Assembly: GCF_963678635.1 (NCBI RefSeq)
Contig: NC_087069.1
Span: forward strand, 25,348,303-25,412,302
Source of the DNA: Symsagittifera roscoffensis
Taxonomy: Eukaryota; Xenacoelomorpha; Acoela; Convolutidae
Length of the DNA stretch: 64,000 nt
Direction of reading: 5' to 3'
Part shown: positions 51,180 to 63,050 of the stretch, piece by piece
Position numbering within the stretch: the first letter of the stretch is position 1
Layout: every line of letters begins with the position of its first letter
The notes under the pieces: generated by a model
Databases searched by the model: none
What the model saw: the letters and a program-made list of their open reading frames with translations, nothing else
Told to the model about the DNA's origin: nothing
Program-made: the position numbers and the translations under genes

Positions 51180-52239
51180 TAGGAGGGATAGATGAAAGTG
51201 TGTTTGATTGGTAAACAAACATTATACCCCAAGTCAGATTTGAGTGGGGTGTTAGCCTTGAAACCGTTGGGACAGTTAGGTTAACGTACGTCCCTCCGCT
51301 CCCATCGTTTTCAACGCTTGTATCCCCTCTCTCCTTCCTTAGTTGGGAAGGAGGGGTAGAACTAACGTGAGTGGGGAGTTCAATGTGAGTAGGCTTATAA
51401 TTTGATTTGGCTGAACAATTTTTGCAGTTTTTTTTTGCAAAATTCTGGTATTGAGTTTTCCCATAAAACGAATTAATTCTTAACAGGAAAAATTTCAATT
51501 AAATGGCTTTTAGATGGATCATAATTGATTTCAATTTTGGAAAAAAATTGGATCATAATCTTTTTAAAATCTTCATTTTTTGCCTGAGAGAAACGTGAAA
51601 ATCAATTCTAAGGAAAACAATTTACGCCACAAAAATCATTTATATCTAACTTTGTCGTTCTGCACAGCTGCGGGTATAGATATGTGGCATAGCTTCAATT
51701 ATTGACCAAACTTTGTCGACTATCTAGACTTTCGTGATTATATATTGAGAATTTCGTAATCAATTTCAGATGTTCAGATTTTTGCTGCCAATATTTTGGC
51801 TTTAAATCTCGGCGTAAACATGCAACTTAACTCTGATTTCGGTTGAAGCGCGACTTCCTAGTATAGAATGTGGACACAAGTCTAAGACCTTGAACCGGGC
51901 TGTTAGATAAAATTCGTTATTATCCCTGTTTCATAGGTCATCGCCGTTTTTTAGCGCCACCTGATGAAAAAATTCTAAATTGACAATTCATTTGTTTCCT
52001 AGTCCGTACCGAAAGGAAACGTTATGACTGACAAACCGTAGAGCATTGGCAGAGACCTATTACTGCTGAAGAAAAATCATCGAATACTGTTTGACGACAG
52101 ATTGCGTTCTGTACACAATTGGAAAGATGTGGTTTTTTGAATCCATTTCCTCTCATTAAAAGTTTTTGCGGTCTAATCAAAAAAGTTGAGGCAAAATCTT
52201 TTTTAAATTATCTGCGGGTTCTATGTGAACGAGCGTGTG
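51179..52239. other. Gene-free stretch
   Basis: No supported gene. The minus-strand frame that enters from the TG repeat and ends near 51498 has some mixed residues, but there is no domain and no splice signal I trust. Confidence 0.35.
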
Positions 52240-52640
52240 CCAACTTTATTTTTGGCGAAAAATCAATTGTCGAAACTTAATCCTTAAGGCTTAAGATCTT
52301 TTCAAACGAAGTTTCAATTATATGCACAACACTCAAAATGACTTGAAACAATTTTTTCTATTTTTAAATACGACAAAAAATCAGCGTGCAATCCCTCAAT
52401 ATTAAAAAAAAGTAATCTGGGAATACTTTTTTGAAGTCTGAAATAGTTTTTGGCCTGTGTGTGTGGAAGAGGAGTAGGTAACCGTTAGGTTATGCGGATT
52501 TTTTTGATTTAAATAAACGAATGGTAGTTTTGCTCAAAACCTCCTTTACTTTAACGGAGAAGAATGTTGAACGAGTGTGTCTAATGGGTTTTAACCTTTT
52601 GGAGGTCAAACGTGTGTGTATAGGTGTATGTGTTTGTGTA
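52240..52640 (+). repeat. Diverged direct repeat, copy 2
   Basis: Partner of 50420-50850, about 1.8 kb downstream in the same orientation. A poly-C run lies after it near 52770, and GTCAACCCGG near 52930 recalls the termini of the 8056-10684 element. Confidence 0.5.
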
Positions 52641-53299
52641 TTTGTTGGCGCCGATATCGCTTTTAGAAAAAATTTAGGTGATAGTCAACCAAAATTGGAT
52701 GTCCTAAACTAGTACCAAAAGGGTCAGCAGTAGGTCAAATCCCTGGAAAAAAAGCGTTCGCCCAGTACCCCCCCCCCCCCACTAAATCAACCCCAGGTAT
52801 GAAAATGGTATCATACCTTTTAAATGGCCAATCACACCTTTCTAAAGTATGGAGAATTAGTATTCTGCCATTTTTTCCTCAATTTTTTATTTTTTTTGAA
52901 TGGAATTGTATGGATTGGAAGTTTTTTGTCAACCCGGATATCAAAAAAAAATAATCTAGTATAGAATCTCCTTAGCTATACTTTTATAGCACACAGTAAA
53001 GAATAAAAAAGCGCCGTCAAGAACTAAAAGGCTTACATCTCGTGGGATGAGGTTGTTAGTGGGAGAGATCCAATTTTTTAAATGGTCCAAATGTTTATGT
53101 TTTTCAGTTATGATATGCACCATTTTTCTAGTTGAACATTGAAATACCTATAGAACGTGTTTACTCAAATCATCAGAGCTGATCCATACCTGTTAAAAAT
53201 AAATAAGGACACTATGTTTTTCAAATCGGTTGCCAACAATCTAATTTTGATGCTTTTTATGTTTCTTTGAAATTCAAAATGATAACAAACTAATAAAAA

Positions 53300-53540
53300 T
53301 TTAGGTAGGGGTGGCCTTCTCACAGAGTAATTTTGGATAGAGTACACTGTCTATTCGTCACGCTATCTATTTTTGGTCCGATAGTTTCGTGCAGCTCATT
53401 AGTCCAATACCAATCCTAATCGGACTCTTATATTTTCTAGTCTCGATAGATTTAGAGATTTACTGGTTTATTGCGAAGTTAGAGGAGAGAAAATAGTAAC
53501 TGATTTCAAACTTTAATCTTTTTCTGTGAACCACTAGGGT
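53300..53540 (-). repeat. Dispersed repeat copy E, inverted and diverged
   Basis: Reverse complement of the family represented by 58194-58603: CGTCACGCTATCT, CCGATAG-TTCGTGCA, AGTCCAATACCAATCCTAATC and TACTGGTTTATTGCG align in order. With copy D it brackets 53541-58193 as an inverted pair. Confidence 0.6.
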
Positions 53541-53780
53541 TTCAAGTTTACAAAATAGTGTAAGTTTTAATCACGAATTATGATGGGTTAGTTATGAAAA
53601 TTTTACGGTGACAGGCAAAACAAATAATTGAAAGAACTAGTTTCAAACTGATTCCAGTCATGCGGGGTCTAGAGAAATTTTGAAATTATGAGTTTTTTCC
53701 ATAAGGGATTGTTTTCTGAGTTTTTTTAGGAAAGCTGTTGTGAGAGACAAGCAACTCTTGTTTGTGCCTGGGAAATACAT

Positions 53781-54211
53781 TTGATGATGAGCGGTTATCG
53801 TGAATCCAGAGACACTGAAGTGATTTGCAGAAAAGTGAAAGCAGGGAGTCGATTTAGTAGTTCAGACCGAGACTACGTGCGAGAGAAATGTCAAGTGATA
53901 AATGACACATATGCTAAGTTTGACATCGAGCTGGCCATTGTTCCGTTCAATGGGTTCTTATGTTTTGCTGACAACTCTATATTTTATGTACAGAGAAGGC
54001 AAAGACTACGGCAAGTTGTCGAGTGATCATATCTCTCTCGTTGCTAGTTGTTTCAGTTAAGTTAATTTTTTTTTGTTTTCGCAGAAACTTTTATCTCAGT
54101 GTAGCAATTCTAAAAAGTTGATCAAAGTGGAGCTACTCTTGGAAAAAATAGAGTGCGATGTTCTGAGCGTGATTAGTTTGGTTGTTGAGGCCGGCTACAG
54201 AGCATTCTCAG
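53781..54211 (+). CDS. Possible two-exon coding segment
   Basis: An ATG at 53781 opens 78 codons to CGGCAA/GTTGTC (54014), a weak donor. A 70-base intron ends TTGTTTTCGCAG (54084), a strong acceptor, and the frame continues for about 42 codons to TTCTCAG/GTTGTT (54211), a possible donor. The joined frame stays open without forcing. The peptide is mixed and charged (DRDYVREKCQVINDTYAKFD; LIKVELLLEKIECDVLSVIS) with no recognised domain. It could be the start of the gene whose large exon lies at 55321-56577, or a separate fragment. Confidence 0.35.
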
Positions 54212-54863
54212 GTTGTTTTGGCCAGTTGTTTAGGCCAGTTGCTTGTTTATGCCAGTTTTTGCAGTAAACCTGAAAACTGTTCATCCAGTAAAGGGTTATA
54301 TTCATTTTCGTTTCTATATACCTGGTGTTTTTGTCAGTTATATTTTGTGGTTGTGTCCAGCTTTAAACAAAGTTCTTTTGTGATTAAAATTAATCTGGTA
54401 CTTACTAAAATTGCATGTGGTTCAACTCAAAATCAGTTTTTGATTTCAAAAGATTATATTATCCAGTTTGATCTGGTTTCAGAACAATGGAGCTTTCATA
54501 TAAATGTCGGTAGTACGGTCTTAGTGCTGTGGTTTTAAATGAGCTGTGTTGATTTTTCAATCATTATTCCAAATGGGCTGAGGGAGAATTCAAAAATTGT
54601 GAAATTTGATTTGATTTGTTATCAGCGGTTAGAGAAATTTGAATTTTATTTGATTATTACAAATTGTCACGCAAAGTTGTAAAAAATTTCAAACAGTTTG
54701 TACAAAGAGGGGAAATTTGAGGGACGAGTTGAATAAATAAAAAGTTCAAACAAAAAAGTTAAATTTGTCTTAATTTTTTAGTTCAAATGTAAAACTTCTG
54801 TTTTACATCTTCGCAGCATTGAAAGTATTATAAAACTGCTAAATTATTAATTTTCTTGAACAG

Positions 54864-56655
54864 AACCTAATGCACTGCAACAGGTGAGCGCCATTTGAAT
54901 TATTGATAGAAACTTCGTTCTAATTTTTTGATATAATATTATAGGCCAGCTTAAAAGCTAATGAGGAAAACTATGAAACAATCAAACTAAAGAGGAAATT
55001 TATGAAACTATAAAAAATGAAAAATTTCAAGATAACGGTGAGTAAATCTTTTTAGAATTAGTTAGTTTTTAGAATAATTAATTTATGCTTACAATGATTC
55101 TGGGAAGAATTGCGATGGAAATCGATTCTGAAAAGCGTTTAGCGTGTATGCGAATAACGTTTGTGGCTTTCGACAGTGGCCAAAGAAGCTCAGAAGCCTT
55201 GATGATTTGTAGTTCATCGTGATGGAATGAAAATCCATGGTTAGTGTGCTTTATGAGGTGAAAAATCTTGTGACTAAATTTCGTGCCATGAATAAATTCG
55301 AAAAAAAAGTATTTCTACAGGTTTGATGAAAATGTGGGATGATGATTGTTGACACTAATAGAGCTTACCGCACTTTTAAAAGAAAGTTCCCCAACCATCC
55401 TTTCCCAGCAAAATCAGGAACAGCCCGTGAATACATCAACCACCCCAAGCATACTAACACAAAAGAATTTTTAGCCATCACCTTACCCTCATTCCCACAA
55501 TACACCTTAAACACCCCCCACGACACTAACGAAACACGCAACTTTGTAGATGAATACGTTTTAATGCCCACTCTCTCTTGGACCTCATATTATCATTTCA
55601 CTAACCCTCTTTGCTTACCTTTATCTAACACTCACATCGATATAGAGCGAAATACGGACATGCTATATCGACTCACTACACCACTAACCGCTAGACAATT
55701 TACTTACGTTGGATATAAAAAATCACTAAAAACACACACTGCACCTAGAGCTAACGAATATACACTCGAATACTATGATCACAACATCATCAGAGCTAAC
55801 CAAGATCAATTCTTAGACGACGATCGCTTCGCTAATCCACAAATTACTGAGAAATTTTTCATCAAGACACCATATACATTCACACTAAACATCTTCGACC
55901 GAAAGTTTGATCACATTATTTCAGAAGCACTAACAGACACACAAGCATACGAAAGTTTTAAAGAACGCTTCCAAATATTTTCACTAACCTTTCATTTCCT
56001 TGCACCACACGAAAGAGATTTACACTGCTCACACGATATTATGTTGCGCACTAAACAAACCCACACATATAGTTATTATCGCTTCATCCAAAATCACTTT
56101 GACCTACACACACCCTCTAGACAACCACACCATCGTTTTCAATTCATTAATTCCAAATACACTTCACCATTTTTCCTAAATTTCACATATTGTATTAAAG
56201 ACACTAACCTTCATGGTATTCTTCGTAATTATGACCCCATAACCCAAATGTACATCTTCTGTCCCATCACCAAGACCTTCAACGCCGAAGAATCCCGACC
56301 CTTCCTTATCCCGCACGAGTTTGTACAACCTATAGAAATCCCAATTTTAGAATTCATCCACAACACTAAATTCAATCACAAATTATATAATCTAATCCAA
56401 AACACACCTTATGAGTTTGCAGTTGGCACTGAAGAACTAACCACTATTAAGGCACTTCAATTGCTTTGGCCACTGCTTCAGACTAAAAATATCATCCGCA
56501 TCTTAGCTAAACTACTAACAACTTCAGAACTAATTCACGACATCTTCCCCCACGGTTTTTTCCCCGACGACTAACAGGTAAGTATGAATTAAATGAATAT
56601 TACTAACTAATTAAAATATTAAAAACTTACCATACTTTATTCATGTTTTCTTTAG
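54864..56655 (+). CDS. Spliced gene with a single large 411-codon exon, unknown function
   Basis: The coding frame is 55339-56574. Its exon is bracketed by a good acceptor (ATTTCTACAG, ending 55320) and a perfect donor (CAG/GTAAGT at 56577/56578, three bases after the stop TAA). A 78-base intron ends TTTCTTTAG at 56655. Upstream, mini-exons are implied at 54864-54883 and 54945-55037 (donors GTGAGC and GTGAGT), probably 5' untranslated. An out-of-frame ATG at 55326 overlaps the start codon. The 411-residue protein is rich in His, Thr, Phe, Asn and Tyr and has only about five glycines; there is no signal peptide, membrane span or motif I know. The sense strand is A/C-rich and G-poor, unlike the neighbouring DNA. 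It lies between inverted repeat copies E and D, so it may belong to a mobile element. Length and intactness make chance very unlikely. Confidence 0.6.
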
Positions 56656-58193
56656 ATTTTTAGCCTTCATCCGACGATCACCTACAAAAACCACAAAAGA
56701 CAAATAAAAATCGCAAATTTCATCAAACAAATTTCAAAAATTCTATTAATCTCTTACACTTATAAATTTATAAATTTAATACCAATGCAGTAAATTCATT
56801 TCTAAAATTTCCCCCACAAGCAGTAAATCTAATTATAATGAAAATTTGTAACTTAAAATTCCCCCATAACTAGCAGTAAATTTCCAAATTCTATGCAGTA
56901 AATTAATAAAATGCAATTGCAGTACTAACCTTTTGATATTTTCATTCATTCGCACAGAAATTCTATCCACACTCGCACAGCTCGCCCACGAAGAATTGTT
57001 TAAAATAATGAATTTCAGTTTCAAGTTTTCACACTCAACAACTCTAACATATAATAACATGTTTCAAACTTTCCTTTAACCCGGTTGGAAAGGAATCATA
57101 TACTAAACAAAACTAACCAACGCAGCTTACTAAATACCACAAATCATAGAATAACAGCATGACTTAGAAAAGGAAACCAACGGTACCCAAACCGGATTAA
57201 CCCAGTTTAAAACTGGATAATTTATTCTTTTGAAGACTATTACAAAGTCTTAGAAAGAAATAATAAAACACAAAAAAGTCGAAAGACAAACCCATACCAC
57301 AAACAATTTGATTTTTGGAAAAAGTACATAACCAACAAGACATAAGTAAGACCACAACAAACCCAACATAAAACGTTGTCACATAACAGGACCCCTCACA
57401 AAAACCGCATGAAATCATACTCCCACTCCTGGCCTAACCCACCAGGAAGGACGTCCTGAGCATGCTCTATAGCCGGCCTAACCCACCGCGCTACATCCAC
57501 GCTTTGTGACCACACCTTTATTTTTAATAAGAGCTACTCAAGTGTGAGTAACTCTTCAAAATAACCGAACTAAAACAAAAAGCTTTTGTGAAAACAACTA
57601 ACTAAAATCATAATTAAAAAATATTAAACTAATAAATGTTTTATAAAATGTAAATTACATTATGCAAATACATAGATCAGAATACAACACCAAGGACGAA
57701 CATCTAAAGACAAAACGACCCCACTACACTCGAGAGAGAATGACCAACCACAATCGATATGCCACTCACAATCACAACTCAAAGGATTTAGAGTACGACT
57801 TGACTTCGCAGAAAAGGACTTCATTGAACTAGACCAATGACCACCTCGATGTTCAAGTATACGTACAGATCCGAGTAACCAGGCATCCCCTCCACGCACA
57901 ATCTCCACGCCATTCCCAAGCTAGATCAGACACAAAAGAAGTTCTCCCCGAAGAACAGAAAAACCTGACATAGCCAACCATTCTGAAATCAGAATTGATT
58001 TTGTTGCAGAGACTCAGTCGTTGTCACAAGAAGAACACAACGTCTTATGTCCCTAACTCCAGCTTCCTGAAACTTCTTTAACAAAGAAGAAGCGGAAGAA
58101 AATTATGATGTTCACCAAACACCAACGTCCATCATCCATCCTTCGAATTGCAGAAGAACTATTCTAAAAAAAACTCTGTAAAACCCGGATGGG
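56656..58193. other. A/C-rich stretch after the 411-codon exon
   Basis: No supported coding frame; probably the 3' untranslated exon and sequence up to repeat D. The A/C skew persists. GGCCTAACCCACC occurs twice (57431 and 57475), and AACCCGGTTGGAAAGG near 57080 recurs inverted and modified near 57165-57200. The last bases before copy D, CCGGATGGG, are purine-rich. Confidence 0.4.
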
Positions 58194-58603
58194 TGGAACC
58201 TGATCTAAACTACATTTTATGATTGGATAAATTAAATGTTTTACCAATGTAAAGTATTTAATATTAACCAATCATGATCCATCTAACTAACAACCCACTT
58301 ATTTGTAAGTGCTGAAGTTACTTGTAATTTCAGCACCAGAGAGATTTGAATTTAACTTAGAAATTAGTTGGACTCTCCCGAGCACTTCAGCAACCGCAAT
58401 AAACCAGTATACCCTAGATCTATTGAGCCTAGCAGAGACTAGTTAAACAACCTGAGACTAGATAGTATAAGAGTAAGATTAGGATCGGTATTAGACTAAG
58501 AAGTTGCACGAATCTATCCGGCCGAAAATAAGATAGCGTGACGAGCAGACGGTGTACCCTATCCGAAATTACTCTATGAGTTAACCACATCGGTCCTAAC
58601 TCA
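58194..58603 (+). repeat. Dispersed repeat copy D (LTR-like, 410 bp)
   Basis: The most complete copy: TGGAACCTGATCTAAACTA at the left, the GATTGG..CCAATC palindrome, the GTGCTGAA hairpin, a TAGTATAAGAGTAAG segment and TAACTCA at the right. It has a ~25-base insertion relative to copies A-C (AGACTAGTTAAACAACCTG). No clear target duplication. Confidence 0.75.
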
Positions 58604-61600
58604 CTAGTTTCATCGATGGGTTCAGTATGTGGGCAAAAAACATTCATTTGGGGGGTGTGACCATAATTGCGCGGAGTGCCAAGCAGGTTACTGCCTTTAC
58701 AACAATACGAAGATTTTAAAAAGTAATGTGATGTTTATTATGAAAATTTAGTGATAATGTGGGTTTCCGGATACTGATTATGTGTGCAGTGTTTTTCAAT
58801 AAAACGGCAGTATTTTTTTGGATGCGTTAGCTTAATTAGTTCAACATCAGTTCATGTGTACAGTTTAAAATTTGGTCTTTTGGTGTTAAAAAAAAGATTA
58901 GAGGGAAGTCAAAACGGCTAAAATAAGATTCATAAGCCTTTAAATTTATTCGTGTGTGCTCTTTGACGTGATCTAATTAATTGTCAGTAAGATGAAGATC
59001 AAAGACATAATCTGTTTTGATTCAATAATTATCGGTTCATGTGGGTTGACATCAAAATCAGTAAAAATCTGGTAAGTTTTTCAAGTACTTGTGATCGTTG
59101 TAATCAGAGTAAGCGATGAGCATTTGGTTAGATTTTTGTGCAATGTTTCTGTTTCTTATGGAGCGATATAATTGAAACTGTTGATAAGAATTGAGCTAAT
59201 GAGTTGGCGAAAGAGTGTAGCGCGTAAATCTGCATCGTCGGTTTTTTCAGTATTAAAACTATAGGGTTTGTAAAAATATGATAAAGTACTTCGAATAAGG
59301 ATAAAGTTGTTTTCGTGAAAGTGGATAAAGCTGTTTTCGGATGCAGTATAATTTCTGTTTTCAGTATATCAATTGTATAAAAAAACTTTTATACAATTTA
59401 TGTAGTTTCTTATTCCGATTGTGTCGTAAATGAGAGATGATCAACTTTTTGGTTACTAGTTTTGAGTAAACCATAGTTCTTGCCGCTTGTGTTCGGTCAC
59501 GAATACATTCCAAAATTTTGAGAAGGTAAGTCTTAAAAAAACGAACTTTTTGATTCATGGGAAAATGCTAGTCATACATTTACCATATATGAAAATCATA
59601 GACCTCTCTTACATTTTTCTGTACTTATGGAATTGCATTAAATATGTATGACTAGAATTTTTCTATAAATAAAAATTGTATGATTAACATTTTCGATCTA
59701 CCCGGAATAGTACATTCTACTTTGAAGTAGTAATGCTGACTTTTAAAAAAGTTTCATCTTTTACCTTTTTTTCTCTGCAACATTTGTGGATATTCTTATA
59801 TACTAGTCGGCTGGACCCAACGAAAAATAATTTTCTATACGGCCAAATACAATTCGCGGATCAAATATTTCAAACTTATTTCCATAAGCGATGCAGGAAC
59901 ACGTCCTTTTCAAAGTAATTAAAACACCTTTAGTTTCGTTCTGTTAAGTTAAGGACGTCGTTTATGTCGTGTATGTACAGAACATGGCAATGTTAGGACG
60001 TAAGTGTGCGGCAAAGTTTCTCAGCTCTGACAATAAAAATTCTGAATTACAAAAATCTTTTTTTTTAAATAACTACTCCAAGTCGTGTAGCAGAGTGACA
60101 ATTGTCATCATTTTTTCTTTTTAAGACAGAAACCGTTTGATATACAAAAAGGTTGGTTGACAAACTGCTTATCAGAGAATTTTATACTACAAGAAATGAA
60201 AAAAAAGAAGCTTATTATACGATTTGAGAGTATAAACAAATTGAGTATGCTTTTCTCTATAAAATTTTTCTGATAAAAAAGGCAAAACGATTGTTTAATA
60301 TTTCCAGAGTGTCAATTGCAATTGCCAATTTTAAGGTTGAAATTATACGATTTTATATGATAGCTTTTTCATTGAATAAAATTGTTTGAAACGCAAACTT
60401 TGTCAACCCATGTTCAGAAAAGGAGCGGGAATTAAACGTGTGTCCCTGGGAGGTTTTTGGGATCAAACAAACGTGAGTGAAAGTAGGAGTAGACAACCGT
60501 GGGTTTGGTCAGTGCAAACGTTAATTTCGAACCCCCTCCGACCGTTGAGACAGATGCTTATCATACAATTTTACACTATGAAAAAAGCTTTATCATACGA
60601 TTTCCTGCTACGAAAAAAATCTCAGTGAAAATATCATTGACTAAAAAAATTGTATAAAGGAAAGAATTCATGCAGTTTTTCGTGCATTGAAACCTTATAA
60701 TAAGCAACTGTTTTGGCAGTCTAAAATTAGGTATCAACATTTTGGCCATTTTTTTCCAAAAAAAAACATAACGAAAAAACTTTCAGTTTTGATACAATAT
60801 TTTTGCATGACGAGCATTTTTACATTTTTATCATTGAAACCCAGAGAGTAACTGGCGGTTACCTCTCAGATAAATTGCATTCAGTGATACAAACCATGTA
60901 GATTCAGTTCATTTTTTCACACAAAGTATAACACAACTTTTTTTTTGAAAAGTGGCTAGAAAAATTTTACTCATTGGTTGACTAAAACTCATTTTACTCA
61001 TTGGTTGACATCTGTGATATAGCCAATCAAAACTTGCCCGTCTTACTAAAATTTTCACATTGTCTTACAGATATAGGTTTATGTTATCATATAAAACAAA
61101 AAATTTATATTTAAGTTTTTACAGAATATACAAAATTTGTATGAGTGTTTTTTTTCCATACACGAAGTAAATTTTTTGGCTAAAATTTTTTTCTCTCTTT
61201 TTGATTCCAAACTCAATAAACAATTTACAAAAAAGAACATTTAAAATTTTTTGCTGTGCTTATGACAAAATCCAGTGAACGTTTTTCGCCCAACAAACCA
61301 AAAAATCAAGAGCCATTTAATTATTAAAATTGATGGGTAAAAAACTTTGCTGACTTTCGTTACATGTACAACCAGCATAATCTTGAATGTTTTTTTGGTA
61401 AAGTGTTTAGTTGAAGAAAGAAGCGTGTTTAAAATCAAAAAATGAGAAAAAATTTACTACACCAATTATTTATTTTTATATGGAAAAAAATGCTCATCAT
61501 ACAGTTTTCATAATTAAATTTGTATAATAAAAATATTTTGTCCAAAAAACGGTTTTGATATCAAAGTTGATCTCATTGTATTAAAATTGCCAAAAACTGG

Positions 61601-61933
61601 ATTCTGAAACAAAAAAAGTTTGTTTTTTTTGTAAAAAATGCAATAATGCTAGCCTTACAGTTTTTCTAAGAGTGTAATTGTATGATAAACATCATTAGCA
61701 TAGACTCCACATGTGAGATTTTATCACAGGCATTTTTTCCTTGGACGTCAACGTCAACATTTTCAACGCCAATGATCAAGTCAACTTCAAGTCTGATACT
61801 CAAGTACTTTGACCTATGATTCGTTGTAAACAGTCAAAACAATACCAGAAAAAACGATATCAAGTCATTGGTATTGGTTCGTTTATTGTTTTTAAAATTG
61901 AGAAAAAATCAGTCAAATATTGTTGACCACCAT
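58604..61933. other. Gene-poor stretch with dispersed short repeats
   Basis: No supported gene. Around 59560-59710, 60550-60610 and 61480-61690 lie single or paired units of the ATGCTTATCATACAATTT / CCATATATGAAAA family, one ending in CTACCCGG, so remnants of elements like 8056-10684 are likely. Frames at 59733-59918 and 60386-60628 have no motif. Confidence 0.4.
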
Positions 61934-62410
61934 CAGGGGCGGATCTAGAATTTTCTCGAGAAGCGGCGGTTTTTAAAGTTTTTTTCCGAAAGTTTTCTTT
62001 TTCAAAAGTGTTTTTTCAGTGTTTTTTCGTTTTAATTTTTTTTTTCGAAATAAAAATTTTTTTCTAAAATTTTTTTTTTAAATTTTCACTATTTTTTTTT
62101 CAGTTTCAGTTTTTTTTTCGTTTCTGCATTTTGAATAGATGATAATCCCCAATTATACCTATGTATAACTAATGATCTTTTCTTTTTCAAAATTTTTTTT
62201 TCGATTGTTTTTTCAGAATTTTTTTTTTACTTTTTTCTCAAAATATTTTTTTCAAAATTTTCCTACCTTCTTTTTTCAGAATTTTTTTGTTTTAATTTTT
62301 CCCCCAAAACAATTTTTAAAAAATTTTTTTTTAAAAATGTTTTTCCAAAATTGTTTTTTCAAAATTTTCGATTTTTTTTTTCATATTCAGTTTTTTTGTT
62401 TCTGCATTAT
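61934..62410. repeat. hAT-like terminus followed by T-rich low complexity
   Basis: CAGGGGCGGATCTAGAATTT at 61935 looks like the end of a hAT-type miniature element. From about 61975 to 62400 the DNA is a run of TTTTTTCAAAATTTTT variants. GTTTCTGCATTATGAATAGATGAT and its near-identical earlier form near 62125 show an internal duplication of about 270 bases. Confidence 0.5.
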
Positions 62411-63050
62411 GAATAGATGATCCCCATTTATACCTAAGTCTAACTAAAGATCTCTGCTTAACTAATCATCTCTATGTAAATAACTAATGGTCACTATGTA
62501 TTATAACTATTGATCACTATGTATAACTACAGATCTCTGTGTATATCTAATGATCCCTATTTATAACAATAATCACAATGCATGACTAATAACTCCTATG
62601 AATAACAATTTTTCACTATGTAACAGTAATGAACCTATGCTTAGCTAATTACCCCTATAACTAACTAAATCGCCCTATGTAACACAATTGATCCAATGTA
62701 TCACTGATGATTTTTTTATATAACTGAAATTCCCCATCTATAACACATAATCCCTAAGAATAAGTAAAAATCCCTATGTATAACTATTGATCCCTAGGTA
62801 TGACTGATGATTTTGATAAATAACTAAAGATATCTCTGCATAACGAATGATCTCTGTGGCTGCTAATGATCCCTGAAAATGACTTATGGTCTCTATATAT
62901 AACTATTGATCCCCTTTAAATCAGTAATAATCCCGATAATTACCCTATAAACAACTAATGATATTACACTAATGATCCTTCTTATAACTAATGATATCTG
63001 AATTTACCAAATGATCCCGAATTTACAAAGCGTGAAAATTGTTTTAGGCT
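62411..63050. repeat. Degenerate minisatellite, ~20-bp unit
   Basis: Thirty or so degenerate units close to CCCTATGTATAACTAATGAT follow one another. Unit length drifts between about 17 and 22 bases. Confidence 0.8.

Noticed and set aside
51038-51498. Minus-strand frames rich in His-Thr
   Set aside because: Product of the TG microsatellite.
62172-62420. 82-codon Phe-rich frame
   Set aside because: Translation of a T-rich low-complexity run.
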